Positions 23,286 to 36,380 of a stretch of DNA of 64,000 bases are shown piece after piece. Every line of letters starts with the position of its first letter. Position 1 is the stretch's first letter. Below the pieces are notes generated by a model. It made no database searches, was not told where the DNA came from, and was given only the letters and a program-made list of their open reading frames with translations. A program made the translations under genes and the position numbers. Source of the DNA: Acanthacorydalis orientalis (Eukaryota; Arthropoda; Insecta; Megaloptera; Corydalidae); NCBI GenBank assembly GCA_034766995.1, contig CM068313.1, positions 3,107,904 to 3,171,903 on the forward strand. Direction: 5' to 3'.

Positions 23286-23288
<3 letters not shown>

Positions 23289-23294
23289 CCGAAA

Positions 23295-23475
23295 GGAGTG
23301 ATTAGGATTATTATGCGAGGACTTTTTTGGTTATCTGTGATGGCGGATATCATGAAAATTATGCACGGACCTTTCTTTGCTCAACAACTATCGTTAGTGT
23401 TGGTGTATTTTATGTGTGGCTCAAGACAGTGGCACAGGAAACGAAAAGATTGGGGACCTCTGGTGTAGCCGATAT
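23295..23475 (+). mobile_element. hAT-type 3' terminal fragment
   Basis: The block GTGTATTTTATGTGTGGCTC then GGCACAGGAAACGAAAAGAT and GGGGACCTCTGGTGTAGCC follows the arrangement of hAT 3' ends (GTGGCCC..GAAGCCAAAAGGTTGGACACCCCTG). Shares an internal word with the fragment at 20252. Confidence 0.5.
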
Positions 23476-23489
23476 TAATTTTTGACATA

Positions 23490-23529
<40 letters not shown>

Positions 23530-24544
23530 TATATGTATATATATATATGTATATATATGAATATATATATATATATATATGAATAAATGTATGTGCACTA
23601 AAAAAAGTTATGTATCATTTAATATTTCCGTTTTATGTGTCGCCTCCGCCGAATGCTTCCAGCCACCAGCTTCGCAGTGACAGCTTTATTATATATAATA
23701 TCATAAACTTTTATATTTTATAACAAATAAGTAATTATAATTAAAAGCGTAAACTTTATACATAAAGATGCGAATGAAAACAATAAAAAAAAATAACGTT
23801 AATGCGACGATAACTCGAACACGTATAACTTCTGGCACGACACAATATACAATTACACAAGTGTGTGAACGTGCAGAACGGCCACCGTCCATTGTTCGTC
23901 GTAAGAGGCGGAAGACCGCGTCGCGACCGATATCATTATGTCCGCGCCGTGTTGTTTATTATTTTTTTTTAACGCGGAACAACGAAAAAAAAACGCAGTA
24001 CACGCCGTATAACGAATGTCTGTGATCTTTCTCGACAGTCGCTCGCCGGAGATAACGAACCGTATAAATATTTTATGGCGTTTTTATTTTACGTCCGACG
24101 CCGAAAGCGCGTGTAACAGGATCATTTTTCCTGATTATGTGCATAAAAATTGTCTAAATCACACTCGGGGGCGGCAGTAAAAGGCGCGGCGTGTATGCAC
24201 GCCGGCGTTCGTTTAAGACCGTATGCCGCCACGAATGGAATTTCATAAATTCATATTGTCTTATTCCAATTATACACGATGGTGATGTATGCCCGTTCGA
24301 TTCTCTATCGGATCAACGTATCGCCGATCTATTCACATTTACATTTTCTTTCTATTTCTAGATGCTATCCTGAAATATTTATCATGCCGCTTATCAATAT
24401 TTATTGGTAGTGTCTCGGATGGGAAACACGAAAACCTTTTTCTCTCTTTCACTACATTCTGTTAATTTGTAAATCTTCTGTACCTTGATGCTCTGATCTA
24501 AAAAAATCAATACATATATATAGAGAGAGAGAAAGAGAGAGATA
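23476..24544. other. Spacer with (TA)n composite and a GC-rich non-coding segment
   Basis: Interrupted (TA)n at 23491-23582. From 23990 to 24330 the DNA is GC-richer with homeodomain-like AT cores between CG-rich words and no open frame. It could be a regulatory element, but the sequence alone cannot show it. A (GA)n run is at about 24523-24542. Confidence 0.35.
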
Positions 24545-25640
24545 TTAGGGTGTAACATATGAAATTGCGGAATATGTAGGTGAAAATTAAAACACAATAT
24601 TTTTAACAAAACAAAATATATTTAATTAAAATAAGCTCCATCAGCTTCAATCGTCTTTTGCCAACGAGAAATTAGATTGTTTATTACATTTTTTTATAAA
24701 AATCGACATTTTTAGAGCTTATAAAGTCTTCGAGTCCTTGAATCACTTCTGTTTGGTTTCGGAATTTTTTATTTCTTAAATAATATTTTCAAGTGGCGAA
24801 AAAGATGATAGTCTGTCGGTGGAAGATCTGGTGAATAAGGGCGATGCGGTGAAATTTCATAATTTAATGAATTCAATTTGGAAATTGTGATTCGAGATGT
24901 GTGTGGTCGAGCATTGTCTTGCAGTGGTATCTGTCGATCAGCATTGGCTGTTTTGTTTTTAATTTTTCATTCATAATCTCGATTTCGTGACAGTATGAAT
25001 CAACTGTTGTTGCTTCGCCTGGTTTTAGAAAAGAATAATGAATTATTCCTTTATTTGTCCATCACACAGTAACCATGAGTTTTTTTATGTAATGACGGCT
25101 TGGGTAGGTGTCCTCGAGCTTAATTTACATTCAATCACTGTCCAGATCTTTTTCTGTTATCATACAGAATCCAATTTTAATCACAAGTAATGATTCGATT
25201 TAAAAATAACGTTTTATCATTTCGAATCATCAATGATGAGCACACCTCTAAGCGTCTCAGTTTCTGGCCATCGGTCAATTCATGCAGCACCCACTTATCC
25301 AGCTTTTTCACATTTTTAATTGCACTGATAAGAGTCATAACACTAACACTTAAATCACATGCGAGACTTAGAACTGTTGTATGTGGATTAGCTTCCACCA
25401 TGGTTCTCAAATGTTCTTCGTTCACAATGGTTTTGGGCCTTCGTCTAGGCTCATTGTCGAGATTCATATTACCGGAACGAAATTTTTTGAACCATAATTG
25501 AATTGTTCTCTAGCTAGCTGACCCTACTCTGAAAGCTCCATTGATTTTTCTACCTGCTACCGCAGCATTGTGTTCCTACTTGAGCTCATAAAAAAAGTAG
25601 ACGTAAATCTTTTGTGGACACGACCATGTTAAACGGTATA
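24545..25640 (-). mobile_element. Mariner relic, cecropia/HSMAR2-like
   Basis: The left end TTAGGGTGTAACATATGAAATT is followed by minus-strand pieces: PRRRPKTIVNEEHLRTMVEA and NPHTTVLSLACDLSVSVMTL (helix-turn-helix), VKKLDKWVLHELTDGQKLRR, LFLNRIITCD ending at the first catalytic Asp (about 25180), and further down the segment around the third Asp (about 24850-24830). The N-terminal 96 codons are open; the rest is broken by stops and shifts. The VKKLDKWVPHEL block is diagnostic for this branch. Confidence 0.82.
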
Positions 25641-25689
25641 AAAAAATAAAAATAACTCCGTATTTAGTAACAATTGAAAGGTACAGTAC

Positions 25690-25929
25690 ATTAGTCAATT
25701 CCAAATAGATGAACTTGTAAAATATTGCACAGAACCTTTCTCAATCGCCTTGTTGTACCAGAAAACCGTGCAGGTTTTACGAACAAGGAAACCAGCATCT
25801 GTCTGAGCGTTGGAAAATGATTGCAGAAAGTGGTAGTGAATTCATAATTGATTAATAAAATCGATTTCTGAGAAAAATAATCTCTTAAATTTTTAATTTC
25901 AAATCGCATACGAACTTTTTCACTGATCC

Positions 25930-25931
<2 letters not shown>
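25690..25931 (+). mobile_element. Mariner 3' end fragment
   Basis: Plus-strand remnant SERWKMIAESGSEFI (mariner C-terminal RW.K.... pattern) followed by the terminal sequence GCATACGAACTTTTTCACTGATCCTA, split here as GCATACGAAC and TTTTTCACTGATCCTA, whose inverse starts TAGGATCAGTG. It then runs into (TA)n. Confidence 0.6.
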
Positions 25932-25970
<39 letters not shown>

Positions 25971-25995
25971 TTATATATTCATATTATATATATAG

Positions 25996-26460
25996 AGAGA
26001 GTTACTCACGCAATGGAGTGTACACTTCAAAGAAAAATACATTTATTCAAGTATATTTAAGAATATTTTTATTGTACACTTTCTTTATTACAAGTAAATA
26101 ATTATTCTTGTTAACATTTTCATAAAAAATAAATACAGACTTAACATTTATTCCCTGCTAATTAAAAAAAAGAAACATAAAAATGTATCAAATGATGAAA
26201 CACAAAGATAAGTGTCAATCATAGCCGACTTTATTGTGATGCGCGCTCAATTGTTTGTACGTCAAGCAGACAATTTTTTTTATTTCTAAGTAATACAAGG
26301 GTGTATGTAGTTTTTTAAATTAATTATTCGATTCAATTATTGTATCAAACAAATAAAAATCATAACTTGCACACAAATTAATACAAAAATTGTTTTTAGT
26401 CTTAGCTATTTGAACAAATGTGTTTTCCTAATAATATGCGCTCGATTTTGTGAGTGACTG
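25996..26460 (+). mobile_element. Tc1-like non-autonomous element, copy 1
   Basis: Left end GAGTTACTCACGCAATGGAG; the right end is the inverse of GCTCGATTTTGTGAGTGACTG (CAGTCACTCACAAAATCGAG). The interior has no transposase. Its left half matches, inverted, 28780-28995. Confidence 0.6.
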
Positions 26461-27519
26461 TATATATTATGATAATAATAATAATAATTCAAATATATTT
26501 ATATTTATTCAGAAGGTTAAACTGAATAATAATTTATACAAATTGCAATAGAATGTCGAACTTTAATTAGTAAACAGATTTATATTTTATTCACGTAGCG
26601 ACAATTACATCAGTTTCTTCCTAATGATATTAGCTACAATTGTGAAACAATCGAGCATACTTCTAAATGTGTATAATTTATTTGGTATAATTTAAGCATA
26701 CAGGTCATCAGTAATTGTAATAAAGAGGTGGAATATTTAACACCTTCTCGATTCGAGATCGTTTCATAATTGCGGCCTTGAATATATATATATATTTTTT
26801 TTTCAGATCTGTCAAATTTATTAGCCGAGAAATAATTGAAGTACTTGTTTTGGTAACGGACCGGTGTTTGTGTAGTGTGGGCATCCGTATATTTTCGATC
26901 GTTATTTATTATTGCACGGACGGAGATATTCAATTAAAATTGGAAAAGTGTTCATGAGATTTCTGACGAGATTTATCAGCGATTCCAGTTGTTGGTATTG
27001 TGGATTTTGAAATCAACAACTAACATTTCTGACACTGCCTAAATTTATTTTCACAAACGAGTTTTATTTTCGCGCCACAGACCGTAAAAAAAGTTTAATT
27101 ATTCAAAAATAAATATTTTTTAATCATTTTTTTAATTAGTGCCTAGTGTATTTCTATGGCGTTGAGATCATCGCACGGTCTTACATACAGGTCTGGCAAC
27201 GAATACCAATTTCATTAGCGAAAACGGTACCTTTCATAGGTCGAGCTTTTTTATGACGATTTCTTCCACTAGGTGGCAACACCCATAGAGGGATACACTT
27301 CTGTCAACCATACCTTACTTGTCACCACTCTCGTAATAATAGTGTAATTCTAATAATAGCGTTTTCTGCTAATTGAATTTTCATCGAAGTTGAGTATTAA
27401 AAGATAATCAATGTCGCGAACTTGCACACAGTTAACAATTTTCTTTTTTTAATACATTTAAAATTCACGCTATACTGTGAAAAATAAGGGAGGAAGTGTA
27501 TCTCCTTACGGTTGGTGTC
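26461..27519. other. AT-rich spacer with a partial MITE end, no gene
   Basis: (TAA)n at about 26470-26487. At 27020-27110 lies a partial copy of the foldback MITE end (ACACTGCCTAAATTTATTTT). Nothing is assigned at 27130-27310, which has mixed composition. Confidence 0.35.
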
Positions 27520-27890
27520 GTGTTTCCATAACCACGGATAAGTCGAAAATTCGGTTGCTGAATGGATTGATTCAAAAACAGACCATTCTTTCGTCGCATT
27601 CAACTTTTACCAGAAAAGTGGGAGAAATTCATAGTTTTCGAGGGTAAATACTTTTATTAATGAATTCACAGATTTAGTTATTGACATGAATGCTCAAAAA
27701 ACACATAAAACAGTGCCTTTCAATGCAAGTTCCTAAAATATGAGATAAACATGTTTGAGTACCACTAAAACCAACACTTAATCCATCAAATCGCCGAAAA
27801 GTGATTCTTCTCCATGACAACCCTCGACCTGGAAAAATCGGCGCCAAACTTAAATTGATAAAAACCGCAATTATTTTCGTACCAACCTTA
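27520..27890 (+). mobile_element. Rearranged mariner fragments with right terminal repeat
   Basis: C-terminal piece ENSVAEWIDSKT (about 27545-27585) is followed, out of order, by NRRKVILLHDNPRP (second Asp block, about 27790-27830), then the right end AATTATTTTCGTACCAACCT (inverse of the end at 14932). Same family as 14930-16260. Confidence 0.7.
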
Positions 27891-28613
27891 TATGAAACAT
27901 GTGCAGTGTCTGTAATGTTTATTTTCATTCAAACTCTTTATTAGTTTGTCTGCACACACAGACAAATCCAGCCCAGCACGTACGTACGTACATGAATACA
28001 ATTTGAAAGGAGTGGAAAAAAACGACCGAATGAGTTATTACGTCCATTTAAACATTTAATCAGCTGTCAATCTTATAGTTTATCGGAATGACAGTTAATT
28101 GTTGATTAAAAATAGTCGAATGTTTGTTATAACAGTCGAACGCTATTTATAACAGTTTGACTAATTATCCGTCGTATATAAAAAACGCATTATTATCGTT
28201 GTCGAGAATCGAACGTTTCGACTGGAATAATTATTAGTTTCGCGATTAACAGAAGAGTGTCTCTCCCCCCGCCGCCACCAGTCATATATGTATTTGTATT
28301 TTCATGAACGCCGTGCGCGGCGCTGTACATATTGGAATTTTTTTCCACGTTCGAAATGATATTCGGGGAGACGCGGGGTGAAAATGTACAAGTGGGATAC
28401 TTTATGTATGACAAAAGAGCGTTGTTTCATTTGACTTTTTTAATACGAACTCGTTATACGTGATCGATTCTCGTGGTTTATATTTGAGTGAAAAACATGT
28501 ATTCGAGGGGTTTTTTCTTTGCAATTATTAACATCGGGTAGCAGCCGGATTTAAATGATACAGACATTTCTATGATTAAAACATGTTACAGTTATATATA
28601 TATATATATATAT
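27891..28613. other. Unique DNA, no gene
   Basis: Contains a short ACGT run at about 27977-27990 and several homeodomain-like AT cores with a GC-rich patch at 28260-28390. No open frame of note. (TA)n at 28594-28613. Confidence 0.35.
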
Positions 28614-29003
28614 ACTGTAGACACATCACATTCAGGATGTAAAGAAAAACAAAATTATGCAACTAAAATATTAGAATAATAATTTATATCAGCTTCATTT
28701 TAGACATTTTTTCAAATACTTCTTATCTTCTTTTCTGAAAAATCAATATTCATATTCTACTGATTGAACATTATATGCCATCAATTTTATGTTCCATCAT
28801 TTGATACATTTTTAAGTGTTTTTTGAATTGACAGGGAATAAATGTTAAGTTCGTATTTATTTTTTTATGGAAATATCAACAAGAATACTTATTTGTTTGA
28901 AGCAAGAAAAAAATTGTACAATAAAATGAATATTCTTGAATATACTTGAATAAATGTATTTTTCTCAGTGTTGTACGCTCAACTGTGTGAGTGTCTGTAT
29001 ATA
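28614..29003 (-). mobile_element. Tc1-like non-autonomous element, copy 2, inverted
   Basis: The right end, read in reverse, is CAGACACTCACACAGTTGAG, matching copy 1 at 25996. 28780-28995 is the inverse of 25996-26200. 28626-28785 is a second repeat also found at 31467-31625. The copy is thus a composite. Confidence 0.6.
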
Positions 29004-29668
29004 TTATTTGGAGCGTTACGTGACTGATCACACCCCTTTGACCGCAACATCTCTTATCTCCAATCGAAAATAATATTTTACGACGTTCCACTTATTTAAA
29101 GCAAGTAGAGTGAAGACAAAAAAAACGTATTAGACAATCGTCGCTGTTTCAGTAATAAAGTTTTTAGTGTCTGCTGTTGCGCCACACGAGCTCAGCATCC
29201 AGCACTTGTGTTGTGCTTCTTCTAATTCAACGCCTCTACTTGTGACACTGCAACGTGGGCCCCGATTCCATAATTACAATAGCACAAACTCATGATTATG
29301 TTTATTGTTCTTGGTTGTCGCGACCTCGACGTGCCGATCCACACCTCGGCAAAAGATGAATTGAGTAATTTGAACTCGAATTCATCCGCTCGTACCATTT
29401 TGCAATATTTAAATATCGAACCGTGCACCTCGCTATTATTATTTCATGTTCTACATAAACGTACCGAAACAAATGTGTCTAGTCTATGTACGTGTGTTCG
29501 TTCTCGTTCACATGTCGTCCTTCGCATTGTTTCTGTCCGGATTAAATATATTTATTTCGAAATTACAGTTCGAACAATGGCAGTGTTTAGGTTATAAACA
29601 TTTTTTTTTCAACTGCGATAACTTATGACTTACATACATATCATTTATAAAGATTTAGTGTTTGGAAA
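29004..29668. other. Unique DNA, no gene
   Basis: Overlapping frames on both strands at 29222-29628 share no protein family signature. Confidence 0.35.
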
Positions 29669-30048
29669 TGTCACAGTACATTTTTGACACTGCAACCTTA
29701 ATTCACTTTCACAAATGAATTCTTTCTTCGCCCTCTGAATCACAAAAATATTTTCTAACAAAAAAGAGTTCACGGCTATTTATCATCACTAATACCCATT
29801 TCAATGACAATCCCATCATCTTCAGAGCGTCAAGATACAGAAAAATCCCATTTTCAGAAACCATACTTTCCTACACCTTGATGGATGATCGTCATCGTCA
29901 TCAAAATATACATCGACAAGACTCGAAAATGATCAATTATCATTTATTGAACATTTTTGAACAGGTATTGCTTTGTAGTTTGTGGAGTGAAAAAAGAATT
30001 CATTTGTGAAAGTGAATTTAATCACAATGTCAGAACGGTATTGTGACA
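29669..30048. mobile_element. Foldback MITE, copy 1
   Basis: Inverted ends of about 60 bp: TTCACTTTCACAAATGAATTC (left, about 29702) against AATTCATTTGTGAAAGTGAA (right, about 29997), with outer GTCACAGTAC/ATTGTGAC words. The core contains GATCAATTATCATTTATTGA followed by ACATTTTTGA. No coding capacity. Confidence 0.75.
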
Positions 30049-30483
30049 AACACATTACTAGACATTTTATTATCAATAATAATAAATAATCTTATAATCT
30101 TAATTTTCGTTATCTTAATTTATTCATCTTAATTTGACACTCTTATTTTTCATTATCTTGATTGTTTATATTTATTGCAGCTATTTTGTTTTGTTTGCTC
30201 AAAGGTACCTTGATTTTACACTTATGAATTTACAATAACACCAATATACCTCATTGATCTCTTGCAGTGACATAAAAAAAAGAATATAAACTATGCTCAC
30301 TTGATATTTTTTTATTCAAAATGGCATCATACTTAAACTGTCAAATTGTTTTACACTTGTTATGTATGAATCTCTTGTATAATGAATCAAATAAATCTAG
30401 TTGCTGCTTACTTAAATATACTTTTAATTTTTAAAATTTTTAAAACTGATTTAAAATATTAAACATAAAATTTCCTATCATAA
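30049..30483. other. AT-rich spacer
   Basis: No frame or repeat of note. Confidence 0.35.
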
Positions 30484-30998
30484 TTTGACAAGTCTGCGCT
30501 GATTTTCAAAACAATATCCTGTTTTAAAAAATGAATTCTTCTTCCATCCAACAAATTAGTTTATTTCTGATCAAATCTTCAAAAAATTATTATTGATTAT
30601 ATTTGACTATTACTTGTTTGTATTTCGATCGCAATGCTATCATCCTTAAAACACCAAGGTACAGGAAAATCTGATTTTTTAAATTCTTATATCTAAGTAT
30701 ATTTCTTAAAATTTATATAAGGATCTTTTTTTGAGAATGTGTTAAATAAATATAGTTAGGTAAAAAAATTTTGAGGTTATGAAAGATTCGTTTTCAAAAA
30801 AAAATTTTTTTATGTTCTAGCGCCTTAAAGATAATAGAATCAGAATTGAAATTCGCATAAGCAACAATCAAACATGATCAATAATCATTTAATCAATGTT
30901 TTTGATAAAAATAATTCTTTGTGATTTGTAAAATAAAAAAAAGAATTCATCTGCAAAAGTGAATTTAGCCATAGTGTCAAAACTGTATTGTGAGTGAC
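30484..30998. mobile_element. Foldback MITE, copy 2 (longer, diverged)
   Basis: Ends AATGAATTCTTCTTCC (about 30530) and GAATTCATCTGCAAAAGTGA (about 30943), followed by a GTGTCAAAACTGTATTGTGA word as in copy 1. The core has GATCAATAATCATTTAATCA. Confidence 0.65.
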
Positions 30999-31466
30999 CA
31001 ACTTTTCTTATAAAATCTTGCCGGATGACAAATTGTCTCTCTTTCGAGTCCTTACAAATATATATGAAACTTCTATTACTCTATATAAACTTTTATTCTT
31101 GCAGGTTTACTTTCTGATGATTTAATTTCACAATCTACAGGAGTCATCAGTGGAAGTTTATTTAATTGAATTCATACTTGACAGGTATAATCAACAATTT
31201 CTCTCAATGACAATGTGATATTTGCTGCAAAACCTAAATACTACTAATATTATCTTGTAAAAGATATTAAAAGCTTAAGGAGAAATGGAAAAATTCAGTG
31301 ATATGTAAAACAAAACTTATTGATTTTTTTTATTTATTATATGAAGTCAATGATTTTTCAACAAGAAATTTTATTTCTAGGCACACAGTTATTTTATATA
31401 TTATCTTCAATTATTCCTAGTATTATTTTATGTAAAATTAAGATTCATATTCTACTGATTGAATAT
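30999..31466. other. AT-rich spacer
   Basis: Only low-complexity frames. Confidence 0.35.
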
Positions 31467-31625
31467 CACATTCAAGATGTACAGAATAACAAAATTAAGC
31501 AATTAAAATATTAGAATAATAATTTATATCAGTTTCATTTTAGGCATTTTTTCAAATACTTCTTATCTTCTTTTCTGAAAAATCAATATTCATATTCTAC
31601 TGATTGAACATTATATGCACTACAT
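31467..31625 (+). repeat. Dispersed 155-bp repeat, second copy of 28626-28785
   Basis: Near-identical to 28626-28785 (shared words AATATTAGAATAATAATTTA and CTTCTTATCTTCTTTTCTGA). A run of diverged similar segments continues to about 32060. This family is unrelated to the 155-bp satellite. Confidence 0.75.
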
Positions 31626-32430
31626 AAAGAGTAACAAATTATTAGAATTAAATGGAAAACCCAGTTTTATTTTAGACATTCCGTTCAAGTAAATACTTTT
31701 TACTCTGTTTGAAAACTAAAGATTAATTAAACATTCTATTATTTTTCTTACAGAGTACACTGAAATTAAATAAATAAAGTGTTTCAAGACAAAAATCTGT
31801 ATACAAAAAATCATTCTTAGATATTCGGTTCAAATAATATTTTTCAGCTATTCTTCTGAATATAAAAGGTCCTCACTATATCCTCTTGGTCAAATATTCT
31901 GTAGATAAAAGCCAATAAAAATAGTCAATTAAAATATTAAAACAAATGTTATGCAATTTCATTATACACATTATTTTCAGGTAAACAAATTTGATCTCTT
32001 TTGCTGAAAAACAAATATTTCAAAAAAATGCCTAACATATTAACCACTACATTCTGTTAATAAAGAACTTTAAATTTTTTAGACAACTATTTATTTGCAA
32101 ATTAGATGAATTTATTATGAATGAATCTATGATTGATATCTCATTGAATAATGGATCTTTGTCAACAAGTCAAACCCAAATTTAATAACATGTTGTGAGT
32201 AAACTGAAGACATTATGAGATCTAAAATTTAATTCTGTCATCATCAAGTGGTATCCTCATGTGTATGAGGACACCATTTATCAATGGTATGGCTCATGTG
32301 TATTACAAAGTTGAAATGTTAGTACATCCATTTTATTTTCAAGATTTTTACAATATTATTAGAACTGACTTTGCAATGAATGTCAAAACAATGTAGTATC
32401 TTAAAAAAGTTAATAATCTCACTTAATTTT

Positions 32431-32498
<68 letters not shown>

Positions 32499-32650
32499 AT
32501 AGTTATACATATGTAGGTATCATTCATTAAAAATCAAATTCTTTATAAAGGTTTATTCTTTTGTCTAATGTCCATTACTTAGTATTTATTTTCATACATT
32601 ATAAGTATTTAATGAATTTAAGACAACCATACACAAAATTTATTTAATAT
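31626..32650. other. AT-rich spacer with a (TA)n(GT)n composite
   Basis: Pure (TA)n at 32437-32478 then (GT)n at 32479-32497. Nothing coding. Confidence 0.4.
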
Positions 32651-33100
32651 AAACTTAATACAACTCCTCATTAGCTTCTTTCCAGCTTTTAAATATTTCT
32701 TAACTACCAGTTAATACTTTATTGTCATCTTCTATGTTCTTATAATATATATTTATGTGTTATATATATATATATATATATATATTTTCTTACAGCCATT
32801 TTTGTATTAATATGGAAGAAGCAGATATCTAAAATTTTACAGTTGATAAAAAAAACTAGAGCAATATCAATGTGTTACTGCAAAGATATTTAAGTGAAAC
32901 CTGAAATAGAATTTATAGGAAGTAAAAATATAGTAATAAGTAATATAAAGTGTTTAATTTTTTCCCTACAAATTCTTATGGTAAAAGCAAATTATGACAG
33001 AACAAGTAATACCCAATATTCATAATTTGTTGCTTGAAACATAATCCCAAGAAAGGAGCATCTATGTTATAGCCATACTACCCCCTCCTCATATATATAA

Positions 33101-33174
<74 letters not shown>

Positions 33175-33271
33175 AACTTTATCCAACTCCTTCTTTTCAG
33201 CTTTTATATATTTCTTGACTGCCAGTTAATACTTTATTGTTAATCTTCTGTCTTCTTATAATATTTATATG

Positions 33272-33318
<47 letters not shown>

Positions 33319-33618
33319 CACCATTACTATATTGATATGGAAGAAGCAGATCTAAAATTGTTCAGTTGATAAAAAAACTGGAGCAATATCAACATGTTAC
33401 TGCAAAGATATTTAAATGAAACCTAAAACAGAATTAATAGGAAGTAAAAATATAGAAAGAAGTAATATAAAAAATTTAGTTTATTTATATATATATATAT
33501 ATTTAAAATCCAAGCAAATATGACAGAACCAGCAGTACCCAATATTTATAGTTTATTGCTCAAAACATAATCCTGAGAAAGGAAAATCTTTGTTATTACC
33601 ATATCACTCTCCCCACAC

Positions 33619-33625
<7 letters not shown>
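32651..33625 (+). repeat. Direct duplication of a roughly 500-bp unit
   Basis: 32651-33110 and 33175-33625 align along their length (shared CCAGTTAATACTTTATTGT, GATATGGAAGAAGCAGAT, GTTACTGCAAAGATATTTAA, GACAGAAC). Each unit contains (TA)n tracts at matching places (32761/33273 and 33103/33622), so the microsatellites pre-date the duplication or recur at the same sites. Confidence 0.8.
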
Positions 33626-33680
<55 letters not shown>

Positions 33681-34770
33681 ATGTATATATGCAAACAGAA
33701 AAGAATTAGAATATTTACAGATCGAAACATTTTCTGAATTATTCTTTTCTAAAGAAGCCATTGACAATTTTTTTTATTAATTTCCATTTAATTGTACATG
33801 TTTATATATATATACTGCAAACAGTAAATATAATCTTAAAAACATTGATTTAATATTGAGGTGTATTTCCTTTACAAATTTCCCTCTCTCCAATCTAAAC
33901 ACAAACATATAGTTTAGATTATCTATATCAATATTGAAAACATGTAAATAAATAAAAAAACATCTTGAATCAAAAGAAAAATTAAATTTTTAAATAATTA
34001 TAATTTCAAAATAAATTCCATCCGCAATGTTTTTTCTACTAATCATTATTATTTTAGAATTTTTATAGTTGGATCGCGTAGTCTGTTTCCTATTCAGTTG
34101 TAGTGAAATTAGTGATGTGTGGTGGAGATATTACTCTATTAAATCTGAAAACATCGAGAAAAATGCCGAATCTACGATATTTCAGGTAGGAGAAACAGAT
34201 TTAATTTGTTTTACAGTATGATAGAATGTGTATATTATTCATCGAAACTCGAATTTGATCCGATTGAGATTGACAGTACACAACACGTGTTTCAGCTGTC
34301 ACATCTTTATGAAACAATACAGTCGATCTGTGTTAAATCCAATAAATCATAATTCCGTTCAGTCTATAATAAATGAATTGAATCTAAAAATAGATCCCCT
34401 TTCCGATTGTCGAGAACTATTTTAAAATTTCAAATGATCGATAATTATGTCTGAAAATAACCTCAAACATTCGAAATCGTATAATCCTCTCGATCGATTG
34501 CATGCACTTTATCCGACACGCAATACGGAATGCAATTTAAAATATTAAAATTTCACATAAATCATGTTTTATATTTTATCGCGTTTCGTGATATACTGTA
34601 ATCGAGATAACGGAATGTCCGGCTCGTACTATTCAAAAGTTATATTAATTTTGACGTATTGGAGTGATATGCGGCACTGTTCAATGGTCTGTACAAATAA
34701 ATTATCTATTTTAATCACTGTATCAATTTTTTATTTAGTTTCCATGCAGATATCTATTTATGTATCTATA

Positions 34771-34826
<56 letters not shown>

Positions 34827-35245
34827 AATATATAAACAAATGTAAACTATGTAACAAAACAAAATTTTAACAAGTATTGACCAATCACATTTCACTCACT
34901 GTTTCCATTGTTGTTTTATGACTAGTACATTCTTTTTTTTATTTGACAGATAATTTTATGAATATTTTAAAGCTTACTTATTTTTTAAAAAGCATTTTGG
35001 TGTTTCGCAATAATAATTATTTTGTTTCTATTATCAAGTACATTGAATCGTCAAAAGCGATTTGTTTTTCATGTAAAAATGTATACTTATTGATGTCATT
35101 CTGTTAGTAGTATAAAAAATTGAAATTGTCTCAACGTCTGTACCTTTTAAGTGCTCGTACATACTAGATCCGTCACTGCGTTTAACATCATATCATTCAT
35201 TTTTTAAATACACTTCTGTATTTGTATCTTATGAAGCAAACACAT
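33626..35245. other. AT-rich spacer, no gene assigned
   Basis: (TA)n at 33622-33680 and 34776-34820. A short plus-strand stretch 34124-34195 (from ATGTGTGGTGGAG to a GTAGGA donor) could be a first exon, but nothing downstream supports it. Confidence 0.35.
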
Positions 35246-35508
35246 CATTGGCGCACATAAGATTTGATCTGGGGCGTGGAGGCGAGTTGAACGGATAAAA
35301 AATATGTACTGTGAATTCCATAAAATTCATTAGGTGATTATAAAAATTCATTTAAAGAATAAAATCCAGTTTGTTTTCTTTTTACAAAGCTCTTGAATTA
35401 TTTTAGTCGTGGTTACATTTATCTCTGTGTGTATATATACGGGATAGTGATTTTTTCTTTTTCCTTTAACGGGTGCCAGTGCTCCTTGCCCCGATGGGTA
35501 CGCCACTG
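35246..35508. mobile_element. hAT-type MITE with 8-bp target duplication
   Basis: 263 bp. The left end CATTGGCGCAC pairs with the inverse of the right end, CAGTGGCGTAC. Flanking 8-mers AAACACAT (35238-35245) and ATACACAT (35509-35516) differ by one base, as expected for a hAT duplication. The right end (CAGTGGCGTACCCATCGGGG in reverse) is of the common hAT style. Confidence 0.7.
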
Positions 35509-35755
35509 ATACACATTATGTTCAAACATAAAATATCAAATGATGTAGGTTTATGTAATTATAAAAGTATATTTATCATACAATATGTTTCGTTTGTTTT
35601 TAGATTATTTAACATTAATACTAATTTGTATATAATATATAAGACAGATAGTAAACGAATAAACATGAATTATCTACTATTCTTATTACAGCCATCGAAT
35701 AAAAAAATGTAATCATAAGAAAAGTGGAAATCTATTACCATAGTATATATTATAG

Positions 35756-35813
<58 letters not shown>

Positions 35814-35815
<2 letters not shown>

Positions 35816-35913
35816 GTAATCTTACTGAGATGTTGTCCTGGTAGTGTTTGTCCTTTTGGTTCAGCTAAATCTTTAGAAATGGAGAACAGATTGCTGATCA
35901 AAAAGAACGATGA
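35814..35913 (-). CDS. Candidate orphan coding exon, unidentified gene
   Basis: Minus-strand open stretch SSFFLISNLFSISKDLAEPK followed by GQTLPGQHLSKIT. It is preceded by an AG acceptor after a T-rich run (TTTTAGTTCTCCTAGTAG) and followed by an ACAG|GTATAT donor that runs directly into a (TA)n tract. No family recognised. Same strand as the candidate exon at 22352, so both might belong to one long gene, which cannot be shown here. Confidence 0.3.
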
Positions 35914-36380
35914 CTACTAGGAGAACTAAAATATAAAACTGTTTTTTTCTAAACATAATTTATTTCATTCTAGTTATTTCTATAAATATGACTGAACATA
36001 ATCAATGTATACATGTGTATATATATATATATATATATAGATAGAGAGAGAGAGAATTTTTTTGATTTTAATTGAATAGTATTATATATATTATATAGTA
36101 ATTTAATAGTGTTACTGGTTCATATTTTTTTCTGATTTTATAACAAAAACAAATGAAACGTATCTTCATACACATTTTCATAGTCGTCGAATTTAAACCC
36201 TATCAAACGTAGTACGAATGATAAAGAATAAATAAATGCGGTTTTTCGGAACACGATAATTAATTCATTGTTTAAAGAAAGACTAGATTAGAAATGAAAC
36301 GTGTGTAATAAATAAATCAGTCGATTTCGTATAAAAGACGTGTAAAAATTAAATTTATTCGATTTCCAACTAAATATTAA

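Noticed and set aside
22967..23353. 128-codon minus frame
   Set aside because: Mostly (TA)n-encoded Tyr-Ile repeats with hAT relic DNA at one end.
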